From: Pseudoneurospora amorphoporcata
Lineage: Eukaryota > Ascomycota > Sordariomycetes > Sordariales > Sordariaceae
NCBI GenBank assembly: GCA_033297205.1
Contig: MU859299.1
Coordinates: 1 to 46,323, forward strand
Direction: 5' to 3'
Length of the DNA stretch: 46,323 bases
Shown here in pieces: positions 1 through 10,416 of this stretch. Position numbers and translations under genes: made by a program. Position 1 is the stretch's first letter, and the number at the start of each line of letters is the position of its first letter. The notes under the pieces were generated by a model. That model had not been told where the DNA came from. It did no database searches and saw only the letters and a program-made list of their open reading frames with translations.

Positions 1-149
1 AGGTTGAAGGGATCAACAAGGCCTTCGAGACCAAAGTAGTTTATTAGCTGAATTGAACTACTGTTCCAAGCCCAGATTACTGCCCTTGTCACAGTTATCG
101 GCCTCCTGCTTACTCCTGTTTGCAACAGTCAACTAACTGACCAACCCCT

Positions 150-1026
150 AAAAAGCCACACAACCTCCATAATCGACCGCCGCCTCAACTCCTTCCACTC
201 CTCCTCCGAAAAGTCCTCCCCCAAAAAGAAACCAGACGACATGCTCCAATCCTTCATCTCCCATGGCCTCACCCGCCCCGAGCTGCAAGAAGAAGTGACA
301 GTCTAACTCTTTGCGGGCTCCGATACCGTCGCTAATGGCATTCGGCTCTGCTTGTTACACCTCTTCTCTTCCCCGCAAGTCTACCGCCGTTTACAAGCCG
401 AGTTAGACGCCGCCTACCCTTTCCCTTCTCACAAAACCTGTCCCCCCACCCCCGAGCAGGAAAAGCCAATCCCCTACTCCACCTGTGACTTGGTCTTCCC
501 TACCTCCAAGCTGTGCTCAAAGAGTCTCTGCGCATATTACCCCCCGTGGCCACAGGCGGGTTTTACAAGGATGTTGGACACGGAGGGGATACCGTCACTG
601 GCTTTGCCCTGCCGCCGGGAACCAAAGTCGCTACGGGCGCGGCTATTTACGCCATGTGTCGCTCGGAGAAGGTTTTTGGGCTGGATGCGGATGTGTTTAG
701 AGGCCTGCGAGGTGACTGGAAGCTGAAGAAGCTGCTAGACTTGAACTGGAAACATCCACTGCCTCTGCCTTTACCGTAAAAGGGACAACTGGGAGATGCA
801 GAAAGGAGAGTGAGAGAGATGGAAATCACACTAGGATTGATATTTGGCCATGGACAGTTTGAGTGCGTGGGAAAAAAAGTTGGCGATGATGCAGATGAAT
901 ATGGTGGTGGCGGAGTTGGTGAGCAGGTATGATTTTACGGTGTTGAATCCGAGGAGGCCGTGTAAGGTTGAGAATTCGTTGATGTGGTTTGTCAAGGATT
1001 TTTGGGTGAGGGTGGAGGGGATGTGA
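150..1026 (+). pseudogene. Decayed cytochrome P450 (pisatin demethylase/benzoate hydroxylase-like)
   Basis: This is the remnant of a class-E P450; the 5' part may lie outside the window. Read in order, it shows an I-helix AGSDT motif (about 313-330), a K-helix ExxR as KESLR (about 517-530), and a haem-binding loop FGHGQFECVGK (843-875), followed by a typical C-terminal beta-region ending at 1026. At least four lesions separate these pieces: an in-frame TAA at 304-306 just before the I-helix motif, a frame change near 486-497, a TAA at 777-779, and a one-base frame change in a run of seven A (872-878). Both stops could derive from CAA by C-to-T change. That fits repeat-induced point mutation in a CpA context but does not prove it. 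The copy ends about 270 bp from the stop of the intact, convergent P450, which belongs to a different P450 type. I see no way to splice around all the lesions. Confidence 0.8.
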
Positions 1027-1293
1027 GGAGAACCTCGGAAGAGACTTTTGTGGTGACTGTGGAAAAGGCTGGCGTTTGGAGTTGGATATTGAGAGCCATG
1101 GCTACATCTGTCTCCTGGCAGAGAAAGAATAAAGTGAATTCGCGAGAAAGGCAAAAGAGAAGATAAGCTTGGAACAAACAAATAACGGTAACTTTCTGTT
1201 GAAGGGAGTGCGTACCTTGCAACCCTTTCTACCACAGTCCTACTTTGAACACAAAAGAGAAGAGACAAGAGAAGGGGCAGATCTCACAGTTGA

Positions 1294-3029
1294 CTAGCAA
1301 CTAAATTCCCACTTAACCCCCTCCCATCCCTTCCTCTTCTTCAACACCACCTGTCCACCCTCCAATCCCGGTAGTGGCTTTGCGGTCTCGCCCCTCTTCG
1401 AATCACCCATCCTCAGCTTGTTCTTATCCAAACCCTCAATATCGAACCCAATCGCTAACGCGGCCATCAACGCCAAATTCTCCGTGAAGGCAAAGTGTCT
1501 GCCCGGACACATGTGCTTCCCACCACCAAACGGCACAAAGGCTGCCTTCCTCTGTCTTTCCACCTTCGGACCCAGTTCTTCCCACATGAACCGACGGGGG
1601 TTGAACCCCTCGGCGTCGGCACCCCAGACAGCCGTGTTCCGGTGGACTACCTTGGCAGGCATCATGACGTTGGTGTCAGCCATAAGTAGGTAGGAATTTC
1701 CCGAGACGGGATCGGTAAGCATTGTGTCCTTGAGCACGCGACGAGCCGTAACGATCTGCGATGCCAGCCGGATCGATTCGCGGAAGCAGGAGGCTAGAAG
1801 GGGGCATTTGGCGTCGAGACCGGCGGCGGGAATGGTGATGGTCCTTGTTCCCATGTCATCACCCGAAAGTGCCTTTTGGCTGTCGCCAAAGACGGCCAGT
1901 AAAGCGTCGGCGCGGATCTGCTGCAAGAGATCAGGGCGCGTCCAGATCTCGGCGATGCACCAGAACAGAGTGGAGAGGACGTTGGTGGTGGCTACGAGGG
2001 TGATTGCTACCTCGTTCTTGGCCAGTTCGTCGTCGGGGAGATCGTACTTCTTCAGGAGACGGGTGCGAGCGCGGATGAAGTAGGAGGTGGACGGGTCGGT
2101 CTCGTAGTGGCGCGCGCTGAAGTAGGGAAGAAGTGCGGCTTGGACTTTGTTGCGGGCGAGGTAGGCGCGGCGGGCGATGATGGATGGCAAAAAGCCCAAA
2201 ACGAGAGGGCCCATGTGGGATTCAAAGTCCCTGTGACGTTCCGGTGGTGGTGGTTAGCTTGGTAGAAGGACGAGGGAAGGGGAAAAGAAAAGGTAATGTA
2301 CCACTGGGCGTCAATGACTCGGTCATCTTTGAATGGGTTGTGTTTTGCTCCCCATAAAGCCTTTGACGTGGATCTGCTAAGAAGTGACTGAAGCCAGAGG
2401 AACATGTTGGGAACCTCGGTGCCTTTCTTGGCATCCACATGGTTCAGGGTATCAGCCATGGTCGCAAGCGTGGTGCTGGCCAGCTTCTGGAGGTTGTCTC
2501 CCGAGAGCGCCGACTTGAAGACATGTTCCATGTCACCCATGATGTTCGGGTGCACGCCATCCTTCCCCAAGAGCTTGTCGACCGTGCCTTGCTTGACGCC
2601 AAAGATACGAGGGACGAAATCAACCATGAAGGACTGCGCGTCCATGTCCTTGGACTTGAGAGCGGCTTGCTGGAGGGGCGCATCGAAGATGACGTAGAGC
2701 TTCTGGCTACCGATGGGGAGAGTTGCGATGGGCAGGTGGTTTCGCTTGAAGAGCTCGCTGAAGTAGTTGACTTGGTGGTTCAGCAATCCAAATAGGTGGC
2801 CGATTACTGGACACTTGGGCTTGATGATGGGTGGCTCGGACGGATCGTGGGGTGGTGAAATGGCGAGAAACAAGTAGGACAGCAGAACGACGATGCCGCC
2901 GACGAGAAACTGGACTGGCGAAATTTTGCTTTGGATCCAGAGCATGGGGATGAGGCCCTTGATGGCGGCGATTCCTGTGTCGAGGAAGCTCTCGATCTCA
3001 GCTACCGTGTCTGCCATGGGGGAGGGCAT
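1294..3029 (-). CDS. Cytochrome P450, CYP7/CYP8-like
   Basis: This is a membrane-anchored haem-thiolate enzyme of 554 residues in two exons, 3029-2302 and 2230-1294; the 71-nt intron has a GTACAT donor and CACAG acceptor. An N-terminal hydrophobic anchor lies at about residues 38-58 and is followed by a proline-rich hinge (SPPHDPSEPP). The ExxR motif (ESIR) is at residues 393-396, a PERF-like FNPRRF at about 452-457, and the haem loop FGGGKHMCPGR with Cys484. The I-helix region reads LVATTNVLSTLFW and lacks the usual AGxDT acid-alcohol pair. CYP7/CYP8 proteins (sterol 7-alpha-hydroxylase, prostacyclin synthase) also lack it, and the FGGGxxxCPGR loop fits that group. Substrate is unknown; a sterol, lipid or hydroperoxide is inferred only from the group. 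A second ATG at 3017 sits in a good CCCCATGG context and could be the true start. Confidence 0.88.
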
Positions 3030-4379
3030 TGCCGTGAATGGTCGTTGTGATAGCCAAAAGTAGCAGCTTCAGGCCTGGCAAGTTGAATCTGGAACCAGGA
3101 AAACATCAAGACGTTGCACGCGCAGAGTTCGGATGCCTTCTGTGGGTGTCCAGGACCGGTGTTGCTGGAGCTTGATTGTTGCCGTGGCAGCCTCGGGTGG
3201 GCCCGTGGTTGGCATTGTTCTCTTGTCATTGTCGAAAATGGGTATATTTGTTTGCCTGGCCTCAACCATGGCGGCGTGTCAGACAAAGCTGCGGGCCAAG
3301 CTGAGCTGCAAGGGCGCAACATGGCGGTAGATGGTTGCGGACATGCCATTTTGGTGACTGATACTCGCTGGTCTCGACTCTTGACTGCTGGTACTCGCGA
3401 TGTTTCTATCTCGGACAGTCGGTTTGGGATGTTGGTGGTGTTGGGTTGAAGGCTCGCACCTGACATAAATGTTTCTGCAAAGGCGTCGGGTGCCTGCCGG
3501 TTTCCGCATCAAAGTGGCTGCATCATGATAGAGCGGGACTGTCCGATACTAGGTACAACTGAGACAGCTGAGGACCGAGACGGACTAGTCTAGACCGGAT
3601 GGATGTGATACCAACAGAAGGAGTCAACGGAAACTGCCTCGAGATAATCATCCGAGGTGCCTAATAAGTACCCACGTTCGCTAATGTAAGTGTTAAAATG
3701 TACCGCAAGACTACTACAAATTGCTAACAGCAAGTACATATGCAACATGTCAATGCATCTACTCTGGATGCAAGACACGTCACACACTAACATCAGCAAC
3801 GATGGAAGGCGCATTCAGGGTATCTCATGAAATCCTTGGCTTTCCAATTGGACTCAACAAGAAGCCTTAATCACTTGTGCTCGGCTATTTTTCTTCCTTC
3901 CGCCAGCCAGTGCTCGACAAATCGCCATGCATTCTTCTTCGCACGGCAGACATCATCATTAAGGTAGTTGGGCACCAGCTTTGCCCACATGAGGCATGTC
4001 CAGCCATCGGTCTTTTTTGCTGTGCACAAGTCGCTGTTGCCAAAGCGAATCCAAGGCTGCGGTACGTATTCCGATGATAGGCTGCGAGACTTCTAGATAA
4101 GTGCAAATGCTAACCGGCGCCTTCTGTTGGAGCAGGGACAGAACAAGGGAACGAGGCATCTTGACCGAGACCAGCAAGGTGGGAAGGCAAGGCACAAGTG
4201 CGCCGGTAGCACGAAAGAAGGAGGAATCAGGGAACCAACAAGCCTCTCCCTTGAGGCCAAAACAACACCGGCCATCCAATCGTTACATCTCCGTCCTCCA
4301 AGTCCACTATCGCTGCAGCTCAACTTCAGGTTGCGCAACATCACAAAGCCGCATCAATGTCACAGCCCGAAGCTGGTGG
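3030..4379. other. Gene-free interval between divergent P450 and CorA-like genes
   Basis: About 1.35 kb without a supportable gene. It must hold the upstream regions of the P450 (leftward) and the CorA-like gene (rightward). Short open frames here lack the codon bias of the neighbours and have no recognisable domain. No tRNA or 5S rRNA pattern was seen. Confidence 0.6.
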
Positions 4380-4387
4380 TATATAAA
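4380..4387 (+). promoter_or_regulatory. Putative TATA box of the CorA-like gene
   Basis: TATATAAA lies 203 bp upstream of the ATG at 4590, a plausible core promoter distance for a fungal gene with a leader of 100-170 nt. Only the sequence match supports it. Confidence 0.4.
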
Positions 4388-4589
4388 CATCGCGAGTCCC
4401 TACAAGCAGTGCTCCCAACATTGATTGCTTAACGCCAACCGTCACCACCACCCCCTAAACCTCCGAAGCAACACAGCGTAACATGCCACTGTAGCATCCG
4501 GGAACAAGCAGCCAACAACCCCGCTGCAACCACAGCAGAACTCCCCAACCTGGCCATATCCAACATCCATCTCGCTGTCCCCGAAGCAG

Positions 4590-7450
4590 ATGGACCAACA
4601 ACCAGCTCTTCGGTACGATCAATACGTCGACCCTCTTCCCCCCAACGACGCCTGGGCTTCTTTCCTGTCCGCGAGATATTCACAGAGGAAAACTTTGTAC
4701 GAAGGCTTTTCGGCAACAGAGAAGGAGCTGGTACGGAAAGAACTCCGTCGTATCCGCTACTTGAGGGAATACTTCGAACCTCAACGCCTGCTCCCCAATC
4801 CCAACAGCGCTCCCTTGGTTGTTTTACTCGATGATTCACGCAGGCGTTGGAAGCAGCGAGCAATACAGAAATGCAAGGAGGAACTAGCAAAATGTGACAA
4901 GGAACTGGCACAGCCAGATTCCTACCGCAAACACCTTCTCCAGCGGAACCGTTCTCTGTTGCTTCAGGTTCAGCAATGGTCAACACAGCCAGGCCAGGAA
5001 ATGCAAAGGATAGACTTCGACCCGGAAAGTTACATCGAAGGATTGGATGCCCCCGACGATGACATTGATGACAATCCACGCGAATCCAATTATGGTTACA
5101 ATGGCTGGGTGATTGTGTACGAAAAGGGGCAAGGTGGAGTAACCCTCGACCACCCTCTCTGTCATGGCCAATACCCGCACCAGAAGATCTCCGTCCAGAA
5201 GCTGCTATACGACAAAGTGAAAACACCTCTAAAGCGCTCGGAGAACAAGAACCAGTTACGTTACTTTCATCTCCAGGCCAACAACATGAAGTGGGTGGAA
5301 GATGCCATTGCAACATACTATGGCGAGGCCTCGGGCTTGGACCGTCAACGCAGCACATTCTTACGTGAGAGGGGGATGTCGAAGCCCACAGATCGTCTGT
5401 CAAACACCGAGAAGCTACTGAAGCGCGAACTTTGGCATGGACAAGAGCGTGGCGGTATCGGTACACATCTTCCACCCCATGCCCGCCAGATACGACCTCG
5501 CTGTGCTGTCGTCCCTTCCGCCCCATGCGCCCCACGAACACACCCAACGTTGGGTTTGCCAATGACTCCCCCAAACACAAACGATGTGGTACTCTTTATG
5601 CCGTACCTACACTGGGAAATCGAGAAACGACTTACGAGAATGACAAACGTCATGCGTAAGACGCGTCAGCAGAAGGAAGAAACCTACTACATGGAGCGCC
5701 AAAACAAGCGTAGAGGAACGTGGGGTAGTGTTGTTGACAAGGTCATTACGGCACGTGTCCTTAGACAGGACAGCATACCTGACGACACATTCATCAGCGA
5801 CAAAGCCATGGATGACGCTCCTTCCTGGCGGCCCAGCAGCCGACTAGGGACTTATCTGTGGCATGCGGCTAAGCTCTTTCAACTCATCGACGAGGCCGCC
5901 GACTGGAGGCTCATCAATGACCATCTGTATGGCGAATCCTCTCTGCACCCGAGACGCACGCTTGAGCAATACAGCAGTTGGACTGCAGAGGATACCACCA
6001 AGCGGGACCGACAGCAGGTGGTCTATCGTGGGACTTGGATGAAGAACGATTTGGAGTCTATACCCAGGGTAGTGATGGTGGACCAGCTGTGGATGTGGAT
6101 CTTGGACGAGAGTACGTTTCCCTGCGCATCTAATCGATGTGTTCCCAAACTAACCCCGTCGGGAACAGACACCATCATCACTGCATTCCCTCGAAGATGG
6201 GGCCGTAACAAGCCTGACCCTTCCGCGGTCCATCGAGCTATTAGAGACTACATGGCATCTGTCGACGAGCGCCAGATTGAATCGATCTATGATCTGGCTC
6301 TTATCATCATTGACGAATGTTCCAAAGTCATCTTCGACAGGACCAAGCCTGATCTTCGGCCTGAGGTGGTCGACATATTCGGTTCCGCCATATCCAAAAT
6401 TGTTTGTTCAGCAGCCCCCGTTCGTGCATGTGATGGCGTTGCTGACACACGATACCCTAGGCAGAAAAGAAGACGGAGTCATACGAGCGGTTCGGTCGTG
6501 ACGTCAAGAGGATGAACACTGAGGATCCGCTCCAAACCTCCGAAGAACTGCTTCGTAAGTCTCTCAACATCAAATACGAGTGGTCCGTCTTGATGGAAGC
6601 TCAGAATGTCATCGACCAGCTACAAATCATGCAAGAAATATTCACGCAGCAGATCACCATCATGGCGGACTTTGAGAAGGTACTGCGCGGGTTGATCAAT
6701 CTGAACCCGGGCTTGAGCCCGCCCGGATTGCATTCTACCCTTGAGCGTGCCGGCTCTCTAATAGCTGATATGAAGGCAAATCGTGATGAGCTAGCCGACC
6801 TTGAGAAGAGACAAGCCAAGACACGAACCCAGATCAGGGAATTGCTTGACATGAAACAACAGCAGTCGGGAATCATTGAAGCGAAAGCGGGTATTCGACG
6901 AGCAGACGAGAGCGTCCTTCAAGGGAGGTCAATAGTAGTCTTCACTGTTGTGACTATCTTCTTTCTACCATTATCATTCTTCGCTACCATGTTCGGTATG
7001 AACGCACGGGAACTAAACGATGGACATATGACGATCGGCAATCAGCTGTTGCTCATGCGTAAGTGATTCTCACTCTTATGATGTCTAATGATTTCAGCTC
7101 ACACTGTAACAGTTTTCCCCTCACTTGGCATTACAATCCTATCTCTTGCGCTTGCTTTCAGTACTCGGGCTCGGAACCTCATATTCGGCGGATGGCGGTC
7201 GTTCATGGGCGGACTACGGAAGCCAGTGGCATCCACCCATCAATTAACGGAAGCATCGGCCCACACATTACGGAACTTCATGCTAGAGAAACTCAGGGAA
7301 CGGGATGCGCAGTACAGTGAGAGTTTGCAAGAGTTGCCGATCCACGAGCATCGCGAAGCAGCAACCGAAAAGAGAGTGGGGACGTGGGCATCTGGGAAGT
7401 TTAGCAGTGGTAGCTTGTCACAACTGTGGACTCGGAGGCGCTCGCAGTAA
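4590..7450 (+). CDS. CorA-like Mg2+ transporter-domain protein (fungal long form)
   Basis: The predicted protein has 896 residues in four exons: 4590-6111, 6169-6401, 6461-7058 and 7113-7450. The long N-terminal part (about 700 residues) includes LFMPYLHWEIEKRL, a phrase I associate with fungal CorA-like proteins, and WILDENTIITAFPRRWG across the first splice. A charged, probably coiled-coil stretch precedes the first membrane segment (about residues 741-761). The CorA signature GMN follows at about 764-766 (TMFGMNARELND), with a second hydrophobic segment at about 785-805. CorA proteins assemble as pentamers and conduct Mg2+; many fungal long forms of this type have no tested transport activity, so the role is inferred. 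The first intron (57 nt) is stop-free and in frame. For the third, donor GTAAGT at 7059 could use an acceptor at 7097 (39 nt) or 7112 (54 nt). Both keep the frame and differ by five residues; I prefer the longer because 39 nt is unusually short. Confidence 0.85.
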
Positions 7451-7656
7451 TTTATTGGTTCAATGGTATCGGTAATAGTAGTCATAATATGCATTCCTTA
7501 ACTCAAGACGTGACAATTCCAGGCGTTGTTGCCGTCGTCGTCTATCCCTAAACCTATCGCGTCACCCAGGGTATCCGCGCCGCCCATCATAGTCCCCCGA
7601 TGAAAACGAGCAAAATGCACTTCCATTCACAAATTCCGACTCAAAGCACAACCCCA

Positions 7657-8967
7657 TCAACCGATAATTCCACCCACAATTTCCAACAATCTCGAGTGCA
7701 CCTCCTCGTCCGCCGTAACCACACCCCAATTCCCATCCAGCACCCTCCCCCGTCCATAATCGATCTGCCTCCCCAACAAATCCGTCACCTTTCCCTCCCC
7801 CGCCGTCGCCTCAACGTAAATCAGCTGCGCCCCCGCGTGATCCCAGATATACGTGGCCTTGGTCATCGGTTTTGGGATCCGCACCTGCACATGTGATCTT
7901 CCTCCCAGGATCATGGCTACGTAGCGCATGTGTGAGGAGTACAGCTCGGTGCCGGGGAAAGAGTAATTGGGTACGCCGGCAAGAGTAGCGACACGGGCGA
8001 CGAGGGAGGAGGAGGTAGCCGGGGTGGTTAGGGAATCTATGAAGTGCAGCTTATCCATCTCTGTCGGACGGGTGCTGGTGGGTTTTGTCAATGGTGTTGG
8101 CGGGAGGAGGTCAGAAGGGGTAGGGCTGATGGGCCGGATGGTGGCGCCTTGGGAGCGGACGGCGCTTAGGAGGATGCCGTTTGTTGTTTGTTGACCCTCA
8201 CCCCCCTCACCCTGAGCGTCCGAGTCAGGGCATGCGGACGGGGTGCTGTGTTCGGAAATTATGTAGGTAGCTGTGCAAGTGCCGGCGTTGGCTTTCGGCG
8301 AAGCGGAAGAGGAAGACGAAGAAGGGAGAGTGATGGCCAAGTTGGGACACCCTAAAACGCCAACCACCTCCCGTCCACCCTCAATCAAACACAGGCTCAC
8401 AGCGTATTGCTGCCCGCGCATGAACGCCGCCGTGCCGTCGATGGGATCCATGGCCCAGAAGCGAGACGTGGGCGAGCCTTGCCCCCGTCCGCCGAAGTCG
8501 ATGAGGGAGAGCATCTCCGAGACCGTTTTGGGCAGCGCGAGTAGTGCTTCACCATCACCTTCAGCTTGAGAGGAAGCGCAAGACTGAACCAAGTCAAAAA
8601 CCTGCCTCGCCAGAACCGGATCCTCGCGCAAGGCGTCGGCGTCCTCTTCACCGATGAACCCGTCGTGAGGAAAGTGCGACCGGATGGCGGCGGTGAGGAG
8701 CGCTTGCACGGCGAAGTCGGCGGCGGTTACAGGGGAAAAGTCGGGCTTGGAGATAGAGGCTACGCTGACGCGGCGGTCGGCGCTGGCATCATGAGGGTTG
8801 AGATTTGGTGTTGAGGTGCCGGATGATGAGTTGGATGGGGATGGGTTCAGAATTCCGGCGAGGACGCGGCGCGTGAGGTGGGAGGCGTGTTGCACGGCTA
8901 GTTCGGCGATGTGGCGCTCGTGCTGGTATGGTGATTTGGAGAGGTCGGAGATGGTGGTGACTGTCAT
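7657..8967 (-). CDS. met22: 3'(2'),5'-bisphosphate nucleotidase (Hal2/Met22 family)
   Basis: This inositol-monophosphatase-fold enzyme removes the 3' phosphate from PAP (and PAPS), the by-product of sulfate assimilation. In yeast it is the lithium- and sodium-sensitive target Hal2/Met22. The product is 436 residues, somewhat longer than yeast Hal2 (about 357) because of serine/threonine-rich insertions near residues 43-65, 213-230 and 245-305. Metal-binding motifs are all present: KPDFSPVTAAD at 74-84, GEED at 106-109, DPIDGT at 174-179, and WDHAGA at 375-380. I chose the ATG at 8967 because family similarity begins just after it (HERHIAELAVQHA). The frame stays open for another 113 codons upstream but contains no ATG. 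It is convergent with the CorA-like gene, with 206 bp between the stops. Confidence 0.92.
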   Translation of the reverse strand: MTVTTISDLSKSPYQHERHIAELAVQHASHLTRRVLAGILNPSPSNSSSGTSTPNLNPHDASADRRVSVASISKPDFSPVTAADFAVQALLTAAIRSHFPHDGFIGEEDADALREDPVLARQVFDLVQSCASSQAEGDGEALLALPKTVSEMLSLIDFGGRGQGSPTSRFWAMDPIDGTAAFMRGQQYAVSLCLIEGGREVVGVLGCPNLAITLPSSSSSSASPKANAGTCTATYIISEHSTPSACPDSDAQGEGGEGQQTTNGILLSAVRSQGATIRPISPTPSDLLPPTPLTKPTSTRPTEMDKLHFIDSLTTPATSSSLVARVATLAGVPNYSFPGTELYSSHMRYVAMILGGRSHVQVRIPKPMTKATYIWDHAGAQLIYVEATAGEGKVTDLLGRQIDYGRGRVLDGNWGVVTADEEVHSRLLEIVGGIIG

Positions 8968-9306
8968 CTTCTTGGCCTTTTTTGGGTTTGGTGGTTGTGG
9001 CGAGGAGGATGTTTCTCTGAGATTGAGGTTGAGGTGTCGATGAGTGGAACCGCACTGAAGAGGGAAGGGACAGTAACGAAGTTGACGTTGAAATAAGGTG
9101 TGCGTGGTGTCACGGTGTGGAGTGTCGACGTCGTCGAGGTGGTGATGATCGTCGGCGGCAGGTGGAGTCCTTGTTGCCGCTGGCCCTGGTCCAGATGGTG
9201 TATTATTATTCCGGGTATTGATGGTTGTGTTAAGGTATCCTGGGGTAATAATAGGGTGATGGTGTTTGCGATAGCTTTTAGGAGGACGGTAAGGTATTGC
9301 CCTCAC
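8968..9306 (-). other. Stop-free 5' leader in frame with the bisphosphate nucleotidase
   Basis: The 339 bases upstream of the nucleotidase ATG contain no stop in the same frame and no in-frame ATG. The conceptual peptide is rich in His, Pro, Thr and Arg and looks like translated C-rich leader sequence rather than a conserved domain. It is most simply 5' UTR. A near-cognate start giving an N-terminal extension is possible but unsupported. Confidence 0.45.
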
Positions 9307-9371
9307 AGATGTGTTAGCGCGGGTTGATACAAATTAATTAAGTACCGGGATGCAGAGATATAAAAGTGAAA

Positions 9372-9608
9372 TCATGGAGACTTGACAAACCCGAGGACTC
9401 CCATGCCAAAGCAAACGCTTCGCCCCTTGTTGGGAACGAAGATGGTGAAGCACGCCATGGTCGGCATCACCAGGATGGATGGGTCACCACGGCTGTTCCA
9501 TGTAGATGGGTGTGTTGTCCATGAATCCCGGACGGTAGATCTCGTGAGGAATGGGAATGTTGGTCAAGGCGCATTTGAGACTTTCTAGAGGCCTGCGGGG
9601 CTGTGACA
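9372..9608 (-). pseudogene. Possible terminal exon of a small gene, with a one-base frame break
   Basis: On the minus strand a good 3' splice site (CTAAC branch, then CAATTGTCAG) ends at 9609. From 9608 a frame with Neurospora-like C-ending codons reads through LTNIPIPHEIYRPGFMDN and ends in EQPW at a TGA (9486-9484). One base later, a second frame with the same codon bias begins (DPSILVMPTMACFTIFVPNK) and ends at a TGA at 9374-9372. Deleting a single base would join the two into about 75 residues with a hydrophobic stretch. The region may therefore be a small membrane-protein gene broken by one base or carrying an assembly error. Alternatively, the first stop is real and the second frame is chance. 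I could not identify the upstream exon or the family. Confidence 0.3.
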
Positions 9609-10416
9609 CTGACAATTGTTAGCGGTAGTGCAAATCAGCCAGAAAAAGGCACCCAGCCACCCTCGAGTATTGCCATTGCAGCCACACCTGATAAGATGGA
9701 ATGAATGATGGCTGAGAGGGCAATTGTGCAGGCAAATGCGGGGAGGCGCAGAGGGGCATTTTCAGGTGAGGGAGGTCACAGGTGGTCTGGGCCAGCCCGG
9801 GGTCCGGATGACGCCGACGATCGGGAGTGCGTAGGTTCTAGGGTACCTACCTGATAGCGCCAATGGCGGCTGTTTCAGTGGTCAGCGGCAATGTTATAAC
9901 GAGACCCGATCTCAGCCGATCTTTCAAAACGCGGCGTCGTTTTCGACTTTGACATCCATCGTAGGCCCCGTATGGTCGTTTGTATCGGAGCTTACTCTCG
10001 TTCACCGCCGTCATGCCGGGCATTTCATCGGTTGTGCGACGGTAAGAATGAATGGTGCCGACCCTGTAAGTGACTGGACGATGACTTGTTCAAAATCTCC
10101 ATGATAACTGTCGAAACTGACAAGTGCGGCACAGGATTGGGATAACTGAGTCATATCACCATTTCCAACCCTAACCCCCCGTCCGACATCTTCCTACACA
10201 AACCACTTACACGACGCTCCCCAGCGACAGTCATCCATCACCTGATGATAATGAGGCGATGCTTGAATGATGAGAGAAAGGTAGGTATAGACAGTGGTTC
10301 GTATTCATCATTAATCCGTATAATCAGACAGTACATACAATTGTTGACACAGAAAGAGAGCCTCCACACCCTCCCTTCATCTTCATCGCCAATTGTTTAC
10401 TCAGTCCTCCTTCAAA
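9609..10416. other. Gene-free interval upstream of the small-gene remnant
   Basis: About 0.8 kb in which I can support no complete gene. Minus-strand exons of the small gene at 9372-9608 may lie here (an ATG-initiated stretch near 10015-9880 was considered), but I could not build a continuous frame. The remainder is probably 3' flank of the fasciclin gene. Confidence 0.4.

Noticed and set aside
4429..5580. 383-codon frame on the minus strand
   Set aside because: Entirely antisense to the CorA-like gene's first exon and its leader, with no domain. It is a by-product of the codon bias of the real gene.
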